Origin: Acidobacteriota bacterium
Lineage (GTDB): Bacteria > Acidobacteriota > JAAYUB01
Direction of reading: 5' to 3'
DNA length: 64,000 nt
Assembly (NCBI GenBank): GCA_029565065.1
Contig: JAKQOW010000043.1
Coordinates: forward strand, 1 to 64,000
The position numbers were made by a program, and so were the translations under genes. Of the stretch, positions 58,175 through 64,000 are shown piece by piece (the first letter of the stretch is position 1; each line of letters begins with the position of its first letter). Below the pieces are notes generated by a model. That model was not told the DNA's origin. It saw nothing but the letters and a program-made list of their open reading frames with translations, and searched no databases.

Positions 58175-59185
58175 GTGATCGAAGTATCCGGACTGACCAA
58201 GTATTACGGCACATTCAAAGCCATCGAGGACGTCAGCTTCACGGTCCAGCGCGGCGAGATCCTGGGGTTCCTCGGGCCCAACGGCGCCGGCAAGACCACG
58301 ACCATGCGCATCCTGACCGGTTACATGCCCGCCACGACGGGCGCCTGCCGGGTGGGCGGCCTCGACGTGTTCGAGCAGCCGGTGGCGGTGAAGCGCCAGA
58401 TCGGCTACCTGCCCGAGAACGTCCCGCTCTACCCCGAATTCACCGTGTGCGAATATCTGCAGTTCGTGGCCCGGATCAAGGGCGTGCCTAAAGCCGACCT
58501 GCCGGTCGTGCTGGAACGGATCATCGGCCGCTGCGGACTGGAGAGCGTCCGCCACCGCCTCATCGCCCAGCTGTCGAAGGGCTACCGCCAGCGGGTGGGC
58601 CTGGCCCAGGCGTTGGTGCACGACCCCGAGGTCATCGTGCTGGACGAGCCCACCATCGGGCTCGACCCGGCCCAGATCCGTGAGGTGCGCGAGTTGATCA
58701 AGGGACTGGGCCGCGATCACACCATCATCCTCTCCTCGCACATTCTGCCCGAAGTGAGCCAGGTGTGCGACCGCGTGGTCATCATCAACAAGGGGCGCAT
58801 CGTGGCCGAGGACACGCCCGAGAACCTGACGGTCTCCGCCGCCGGCCGGGCGTCGCTCGTGCTGCGCGTGGGCGGAGATGAGGCGGCGCTCAACGCGGTG
58901 CTCGAAACCGAAGCCCTCCTGCCCGCCGCGGTCACCCAGCCCGAGGACGGCGGTCTGTGGCGGGTGACGGTGCCGCTGGACGACCCCGGCCGTCCACCGC
59001 GGCTCGCCCGCCGCATCGTGGAGGCGGGCCTGGAGCTGCACGAGCTGACGCCGCGCCGGGCCACGCTGGAGGACGTATTCCTGGAACTGATCACCGACGA
59101 GCACCGCGAGACTCCCGCGGAGGCCGAAGCGGCGCCCGCCGATTCCGCCCCCGCGTCCCCCGCTCCGGAGGAGGCCGGCCAATGA
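58175..59185 (+). CDS. ABC transporter ATP-binding protein (GldA-like)
   Basis: This 336-residue ATPase is of the ABC-2 export type. Walker A is GPNGAGKTT, the ABC signature region is LSKGYRQRVGLAQALVHDP, Walker B is VIVLDEPTIGLDP, and the H-loop is SSHILPEVSQV. A 100-residue C-terminal domain after the nucleotide-binding domain is typical of GldA and ABC-2 lipid or polysaccharide exporters. The start is GTG 58175 with CAGGAGG five bases upstream; the frame is open earlier but without family resemblance. It overlaps the permease by four bases (ATGA). Confidence 0.92.
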   Translation: MIEVSGLTKYYGTFKAIEDVSFTVQRGEILGFLGPNGAGKTTTMRILTGYMPATTGACRVGGLDVFEQPVAVKRQIGYLPENVPLYPEFTVCEYLQFVARIKGVPKADLPVVLERIIGRCGLESVRHRLIAQLSKGYRQRVGLAQALVHDPEVIVLDEPTIGLDPAQIREVRELIKGLGRDHTIILSSHILPEVSQVCDRVVIINKGRIVAEDTPENLTVSAAGRASLVLRVGGDEAALNAVLETEALLPAAVTQPEDGGLWRVTVPLDDPGRPPRLARRIVEAGLELHELTPRRATLEDVFLELITDEHRETPAEAEAAPADSAPASPAPEEAGQ

Positions 59186-59940
59186 AAAACACCATCCACA
59201 TGTTCGTCAAAGAACTGAAAAGTTACTTTTTCTCGCCCATCGCCTACGTCACGCTGACCCTGTTCCTGCTCATCTCGGGATTCGTGTTCTACCTGATCTT
59301 CTCCGACCTCGCCCGCGAGACCGCAGTGGGCATGGGCTATCAACCGGTGAACGTTCCCCAGATGGCGGTCCGCTACTATTTCGGCTGGCTCAGCACGGTG
59401 CTGCTGTTCCTCGTGCCGCTTATCACCATGGGCGTGTACGCCGAGGAGAAGAAGAAGGGGACGTACGAGCTGCTCTTCACCTCGCCGCTCACCAACCTGC
59501 AGATCATCCTTGGCAAATTTCTGGCCAACCTCGTCTTCGGCCTGATCCTCTTCGCCGGTTCCGCCCTGGTGATGCTGCCGCTGTTCCTGAGCGAACCGCC
59601 CGATCTGGTCCCACTGCTGGTGGGGTACCTGGGCCTGGTGCTGTTCCTGGCGGCGGTGCTGAGCCTCGGCAACTTCCTGTCGTCGCTCACCGAGAACCAG
59701 ATCATCGCGGCCATCCTGACCTTCGTGCTGGTGCTGCTGCTCTGGTTCATGAACGTGTTCACCCAGACGGGCACCGAGGGCGTCCAGAGCGTGCTGGCCT
59801 ACCTGTCGCCCCTGCGCCATCTCGAAGATTTTCAGAAGGGCGTGCTGGACCTGGCCCACGGAGTGTACTTCCTCAGCGTGACCGTCCTCGGGATCTTTCT
59901 GACGTACCGGTCACTGGAATCTCTGCGGTGGAGGGGTTGA
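59182..59940 (+). CDS. ABC-2 type permease (GldF-like)
   Basis: This 252-residue inner-membrane protein has six hydrophobic spans. The GldF pattern is visible in FFSPIAYVTLTLFLLISGF, TMGVYAEEKKKGTYELLFTSP and the C-terminal SPLRHLEDFQKGVLDLAHG. It would form the membrane channel partner of the ATPase encoded just upstream. The next gene starts one base after its stop codon. Confidence 0.9.
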   Translation: MKNTIHMFVKELKSYFFSPIAYVTLTLFLLISGFVFYLIFSDLARETAVGMGYQPVNVPQMAVRYYFGWLSTVLLFLVPLITMGVYAEEKKKGTYELLFTSPLTNLQIILGKFLANLVFGLILFAGSALVMLPLFLSEPPDLVPLLVGYLGLVLFLAAVLSLGNFLSSLTENQIIAAILTFVLVLLLWFMNVFTQTGTEGVQSVLAYLSPLRHLEDFQKGVLDLAHGVYFLSVTVLGIFLTYRSLESLRWRG

Positions 59941-59941
59941 G

Positions 59942-61489
59942 ATGCTGGACTATCTGAAACGAACCTGCCCCTGGGTCGGCCTGGCGCTCGTGGTGGCGGC
60001 GCCCGTTCACTACAGCGTGGTGGGCGAATGGTTCCCCTTCCACCTCTACGTGCTCATCGCCGGCGGCGTCCTGCTGCTGGCCGGGGCGGTGCTGAACCAG
60101 GCGGAGCTCGTGCACGCCCTCCGCACCCGGAAGGCGCTGCACGGCGGCAATTTCCTCATCTCGGTGGCCGTCCTGCTGGCGGTGCTCGGTCTGATTAACG
60201 TGCTGGTGGTCCGGCACAATCAGCGGCTGGACACGACGCCCGACAAGCTGTATTCGCTCTCCGACCAGACTCGCAAGATCGTCGGCGGCCTGAAGGCGCC
60301 GATCCAGGCCTATGTGTTCGCCGATCGGGCCTCGGAGCCGGTCACCGACCTCCTGAAGGAATACCAGTCGGCCACGGACAAGCTGCGGTGGCAGGTGCTC
60401 GATCCCGATCGCAACCTGGACAAGGCTCAGAAGTACGGTGTCCGCAGCTACAACACCATCGTGCTGGAAAGCGGCGACCGGTTCGAGCTCGTGGAAGCCG
60501 CCGACGAAGCCAAGCTGACCTCGGCCATCCTGAAACTCACCCAGAACCGCACGCGGAAGGTCTATTTCGTCGAGGGGCACGGAGAAAAATCCATCACCGA
60601 CACCCAGGAGCGCGGCTACACCACTCTGACCGAAGCGCTCAAGAAGGACGGTTACGAGATCGCCGCCGTCAACCTGGTGCAGAAACAGGGCGTGCCCGCC
60701 GACTGCACCGTGCTCGTTATCGCCGGCGCCCAGAAGGAGCCGTTCCCGCAGGAGCTTGACTGGATCCGGGACTACACCCGCAAGGGCGGAGCCCTGCTGG
60801 TGCTCACCGATCCCATGGCGGCGACCCTGGATCCGCTGGTGGCGGGATGGGGTATCCGGCCGCGCAACGACCTCGTGCTGGACACAAGCAATATCAACCG
60901 CCTGCTCGGCTCGAGCCCGGGCATTCCGCTGGTGACGCGCTATCCGGATCACCCCGTCACCCGGGGCATGCGCGGGATGTCCGTGTTCCCCCTCGTCCGC
61001 TCCCTGGAGGAGATCGCGCCCGCGCCCGCCGGCGTCACCATTCAACGGTTGCTCGAGACCGATCCGGAAAGCTGGGCGGAAACCGATTTCTCGGCTCTGG
61101 ACAAGACCGGCCAGGCGGAATTCAACGAAGGGCAGGACACCCGCGGCCCGGTGACCATCGGGCTGGCCGCGGAGCGGGAATTCAAGTCCGGCGACGGGCC
61201 CGATGCCGCGAAAACGATGTCGCGCCTGGTGGTCATCGGCGATTCCGAGTTCGCCGCCAACGCCTACTTCGGCGCGCAATTCAACGGCGACATCTTCCTG
61301 AATTGCGTCAACTGGCTGGCGGTGGACGAGAACCTCATCTCGATCCGCCCCAAGAATCCCGCGGACAAGCGGGTGATGCTCACCGCGGCGCACGAGAAGC
61401 TGATGTTCTATTTCTCCGTGGTGCTGCTGCCGCTGATCCCCCTGGTGATTGGCGTCGTGGTGCGGGTCATCCGGAGAAGGAAGCGATGA
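59942..61489 (+). CDS. GldG-like membrane protein
   Basis: This 515-residue protein has two N-terminal membrane spans, a long periplasmic domain of the ABC-type uncharacterised family (DTTPDKLYSLSDQTRKIVGGL, FVEGHGEKSITDTQERGY, VIAGAQKEPF, GALLVLTDPM) and a C-terminal span followed by basic residues (VIRRRKR). GldG is part of the GldAFG exporter known from gliding Bacteroidota, but the same genes are widespread in non-gliding bacteria where function is not established. The stop overlaps the DUF4340 gene by four bases (ATGA). Confidence 0.88.
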   Translation: MLDYLKRTCPWVGLALVVAAPVHYSVVGEWFPFHLYVLIAGGVLLLAGAVLNQAELVHALRTRKALHGGNFLISVAVLLAVLGLINVLVVRHNQRLDTTPDKLYSLSDQTRKIVGGLKAPIQAYVFADRASEPVTDLLKEYQSATDKLRWQVLDPDRNLDKAQKYGVRSYNTIVLESGDRFELVEAADEAKLTSAILKLTQNRTRKVYFVEGHGEKSITDTQERGYTTLTEALKKDGYEIAAVNLVQKQGVPADCTVLVIAGAQKEPFPQELDWIRDYTRKGGALLVLTDPMAATLDPLVAGWGIRPRNDLVLDTSNINRLLGSSPGIPLVTRYPDHPVTRGMRGMSVFPLVRSLEEIAPAPAGVTIQRLLETDPESWAETDFSALDKTGQAEFNEGQDTRGPVTIGLAAEREFKSGDGPDAAKTMSRLVVIGDSEFAANAYFGAQFNGDIFLNCVNWLAVDENLISIRPKNPADKRVMLTAAHEKLMFYFSVVLLPLIPLVIGVVVRVIRRRKR

Positions 61490-62838
61490 AGTTCAAGGGT
61501 ACGCTCGTCCTGGTCGTCCTCTGCGCCCTGCTCCTGGCCGTCGTTTTGCTGCTCGACAAGAACGGCGGCAAGTCCGACGGGGCCGGTGAGAGCAAGCAGC
61601 TCTTCAAAGTGGAGGAAGGCAAGATCCGCCGGATTGCCATGGTCCGGGACGGCGCCACCGTGGCCGCCATCCGCGGAGACAAGCAGTGGACCATCGAGCA
61701 GCCGGTCCGGGCTGAGGGCAACAAAGACGAGTGGAACGGGCTGGCGCTGGCGCTCTCCGCCTTCGACTACGAGCGGGTGGTGGAAGAAAAGCCCCAAGAC
61801 ACCGGCCGGTACGGGCTCAGCAACCCCGAACTGGTGATCACGTTCGAGCTGGACAAGGGAGAGGTGCACAAGCTGGAGCTGGGAGCGCCCAATTTCTCCG
61901 GCGGATCGTACTTCGCCCGGCGCGGCAACGATCCGAATGTTTATCTGGTGTCGGGGTACTCCCGGGACAAGTTCACCGCCGGGCTCGACCGCCTGCGCGA
62001 AGCCGCCGCCATGAAGTTCGACATGTACGCGGCCACCGCCCTTCATCTGGACCGCCCCGACGGGGCCGTCCAGTTCCGCAAGAAGGACTGGAACTGGTTC
62101 CTCGAGACGCCCGTCGCCGGACCCGCCGACGACAACGAGTTGGAGACCATCCTGCGCCAGTGCAGCGAGCTGCGCGTGCAGGACCATCTGGACGGCGCCG
62201 ATCCGGCTCTGTTGAAAAAGACCTTTGGTCCGGTTCGCTACCGCGTGGCTGCCACCCTGGACAAAGGCGAGCAGCAGGTCTTGGAAATCGGTGCGGCGGA
62301 TCCCTTCCCGGCCAACTCCGGCCAGGTGCTGGCTCTGAACGTCGCCCGGACCGACTATTTCACATTGCCCCAATCCGCCGTCGCCGCCCTCGACACGCCG
62401 CTGGACAAACTGCGCAGTCACGACGTGGCGCGCTTCTACCCGTTTGAGGTGAAGGGCGTCACCTGGGAAACGGGCGGCACCAAAACCGTGCTGACAAAGA
62501 ACCAGGAAGGCAAGTGGACCTGGAAGCGCAAGGAGGGGGCTGTGTCGCTCGACACCGCCCCGATAGACGAGTTCCTCGGCCGTCTGCGCGACCTGAAAGT
62601 GGCGGCGTTCGTGGACACACCCGATCCCGCCCGGTTGGGATTCAATCCGCCCGCCGCGCGCGTCATCCTCGACGTGGAAAGCAAGGCCGGCATCACGCTC
62701 CTGTTCGGATCCGCGGCCGACGGGCAGCGGAGTGCCCGTAACAGCGAATACGCCTACGCGGTGCGCGTCGATGACACCGCCTGGCAGAACCTGAAATTTG
62801 AACCGGCGGCGTGGCGAGCCACATCCAAGAAGCCATAG
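61486..62838 (+). CDS. DUF4340-like protein
   Basis: This 450-residue protein starts with one membrane-spanning segment (LVLVVLCALLLAVVLLL) and continues as a repeated beta-rich soluble region, consistent with DUF4340 (KQWTIEQPV, NWFLETPV, GKWTWKRKEGAV repeating W-x-[IFW]-x-x-P-type strands). DUF4340 proteins are commonly encoded directly after GldG-like genes, as here, and are likely periplasmic parts of the same exporter. Confidence 0.85.
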   Translation: MKFKGTLVLVVLCALLLAVVLLLDKNGGKSDGAGESKQLFKVEEGKIRRIAMVRDGATVAAIRGDKQWTIEQPVRAEGNKDEWNGLALALSAFDYERVVEEKPQDTGRYGLSNPELVITFELDKGEVHKLELGAPNFSGGSYFARRGNDPNVYLVSGYSRDKFTAGLDRLREAAAMKFDMYAATALHLDRPDGAVQFRKKDWNWFLETPVAGPADDNELETILRQCSELRVQDHLDGADPALLKKTFGPVRYRVAATLDKGEQQVLEIGAADPFPANSGQVLALNVARTDYFTLPQSAVAALDTPLDKLRSHDVARFYPFEVKGVTWETGGTKTVLTKNQEGKWTWKRKEGAVSLDTAPIDEFLGRLRDLKVAAFVDTPDPARLGFNPPAARVILDVESKAGITLLFGSAADGQRSARNSEYAYAVRVDDTAWQNLKFEPAAWRATSKKP

Positions 62839-62868
62839 TCAGACACACCTCCGGCTGTGGAGGTTTCC

Positions 62869-63852
62869 ATGGATGAGCTGTTGCACAATCACGCGCGCGA
62901 CCAGCTGCTGCAGCGCCGCCGGCGGTTGGAAGCCGTCCGGGCCGGAGAGCCCGATCAGGTGGAACACCTGATCGGCCACGTGGACGCGGCGCTCGAACGG
63001 ATCGAGGCCGGCACCTACGGCCTATGCCGGGAATGCCACGAACCCATCGAGCCGGAGCGGCTCCTCGCCGACCCCCTGATCGAATTCTGCCTGGACCACC
63101 TGACCCCGCGCCAACAGCGCGCGCTGCAGGAAGACGTCGAGCTGGCCGGCCGCATCCAGGGTGCGTTGCTGCCGCCCCCGGAGCTGACGCTGCCGGGCTG
63201 GTTCGCCACCTATCACTACGAGGGATTCGGACCGGTCAGCGGCGACTTCTGCGACCTGGTGCCGGCCGGCGATGGCGGATTCTATTTTTTCCTCGGGGAT
63301 GTCGCCGGCAAGGGCATCGCCGCGTCCATTCTGGTGGCCCACCTGCACGCAACCCTCCGGGCCCTGGTCACCATGGGGCTGCCGCTGCCGCACCTCGTGG
63401 AGCGGGCCAGCCGGTCCCTCTGCGAACACACCCTGCCCAGCCACTTCGCCACGCTGGTCAGCGGACGCGCCCACGCCGACGGCTCCGTCATCTTGTGCAA
63501 CGCCGGCCAGGTGCCGCCGTTGTTCCACCGGAATGGCACGGTGACGCCGCTTCCGGCCAACGGCCTGCCGCTGGGCGTGTTCTGCGACGAGCAGTTCACG
63601 GAACATCGGCTGGACCTCCGATCCGGTGATGCGCTGCTGCTGTGTTCCGACGGACTGGTGGAAGCCCGCAACGCCGGCGGTCACGAATACGGTCTCGACC
63701 GCCTCAGCCGACTGGCCGCTGCCCTGCACCCGCTGCCACCGGCCGAATGGCTGGAAACCTGCCGCCGGGACTGGCTGGTGTTCCGCGCCGGCGCGCCCAA
63801 GACCGACGACGTCAGCCTGATGGTGATCGGACGTCTGGCCGATCCCGTCTGA
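62869..63852 (+). CDS. DksA-type zinc finger fused to PP2C/SpoIIE phosphatase
   Basis: This is a 327-residue cytoplasmic protein. Residues about 10-85 resemble the DksA/TraR zinc-finger region (GTYGLCRECHEPIEPERLLADP and FCLDH, Zn ligands C-x2-C...C). A RsbU/SpoIIE phosphatase domain occupies about 90-325 with metal-binding motifs SGDFCDL, GDVAGKGIAAS, CSDGLVEARNAGG and TDDVSLMVIG. The fusion is unusual: the finger may recruit RNA polymerase or another partner to a Ser/Thr phosphatase. I chose ATG 62869 (GGAGG upstream) over GTG 62857. It lies 30 bases after the DUF4340 stop and may be co-transcribed with the ABC operon. Confidence 0.85.
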   Translation: MDELLHNHARDQLLQRRRRLEAVRAGEPDQVEHLIGHVDAALERIEAGTYGLCRECHEPIEPERLLADPLIEFCLDHLTPRQQRALQEDVELAGRIQGALLPPPELTLPGWFATYHYEGFGPVSGDFCDLVPAGDGGFYFFLGDVAGKGIAASILVAHLHATLRALVTMGLPLPHLVERASRSLCEHTLPSHFATLVSGRAHADGSVILCNAGQVPPLFHRNGTVTPLPANGLPLGVFCDEQFTEHRLDLRSGDALLLCSDGLVEARNAGGHEYGLDRLSRLAAALHPLPPAEWLETCRRDWLVFRAGAPKTDDVSLMVIGRLADPV

Positions 63853-64000
63853 CCGCATCGCGCCTCAACAAAATGCCCCCGCTGGAATTGCCGGGTCACG
63901 CCCCGGCCGGCGGATTGCTATAAATCCGTGGCCGCTCGCATCCGGCTGGCGACGGGCACCATCCCGTAACGATTGCCTGCATCGCCATCCACGGCTATAA
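63853..64000. other. End of window, no feature recognised
   Basis: The last 148 bases contain no convincing gene start, tRNA or terminator. A short AT-rich stretch (TTGCTATAAAT near 63916) could be part of a promoter for a gene beyond the window. Confidence 0.4.

Noticed and set aside
1..64000. CRISPR arrays, transposases, integrases, phage genes or restriction-modification systems
   Set aside because: None was recognised on either strand; no regularly spaced direct repeats of CRISPR type were seen.

Overview
The window is a very GC-rich chromosomal segment from a Gram-negative bacterium. Outer-membrane proteins are evident: an OmpA-family protein, a patatin fused to a C-terminal barrel, and a small beta-barrel protein. 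The organism decodes UGA as selenocysteine in selD. The mix of an S46 dipeptidyl-peptidase, a papain-like protease with a dockerin, DUF6599 and DUF4340 proteins, a gld-type ABC operon and a DAHP synthase-chorismate mutase fusion fits Acidobacteriota or a nearby phylum best. That placement is inference; no rRNA gene is present to settle it. No phage, insertion sequence, CRISPR array or plasmid function is seen.

Layout. 1-733: 3' end of an isocitrate dehydrogenase gene, then tRNA-Lys(TTT) and tRNA-Glu(TTC), each with its own promoter. 733-5032 (minus): carAB. 5242-7396: DinB-like protein, phosphopantetheinyl transferase and a hypothetical exported protein, coupled by overlaps. 7397-7935: noncoding region with tandem hairpin repeats, then a complete Phe/Tyr leader-peptide attenuator controlling pheA and a DAHP synthase-chorismate mutase gene (7936-9869). 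10072-15206: hypothetical proteins, a nitronate monooxygenase-like enzyme with an unusual tyrosine-repeat tail, a hemolysin III-family protein and small membrane proteins. 15319-17433 (minus): S46 peptidase. 17715-21101: stand-alone NFACT-R protein and a large protein with two nucleotidyltransferase-like motifs. 21313-23775: an operon of two ATP-grasp ligases and a GNAT acetyltransferase, perhaps making an unknown small peptide. 23943-31229: patatin/barrel protein, OmpA protein, two small hypotheticals and the papain-dockerin protease.

31289-37687: DDAH/amidinotransferase-like enzyme, GAF/HD-GYP signalling protein, an amino-acid symporter with an HPPD-like dioxygenase, and an M50 protease with CBS domains. 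37887-42401: TPR protein, selenoprotein SelD with its SECIS hairpin, a GH127 glycosidase and a DUF4136 protein. 42540-44582: outer-membrane protein, an AT-rich hairpin-bearing spacer and a CBS/HEPN-like protein. 44569-50700 (minus): substrate-binding lipoprotein, DUF6599, Tat-exported DUF362 protein, sfsA, ECF-like sigma factor and anti-sigma factor. 50756-57957 (minus): prepilin-peptidase-like protein lacking one catalytic Asp, dnaE, and an enlarged GlmS-like enzyme. 58175-63852: gld-type ABC export operon and a DksA-finger/PP2C phosphatase.

The most informative items are the pheA attenuator, the Sec-containing SelD, the ATP-grasp/GNAT operon, the tyrosine-repeat tail of the nitronate monooxygenase, and the degenerate or enlarged enzymes (prepilin peptidase, GlmS).
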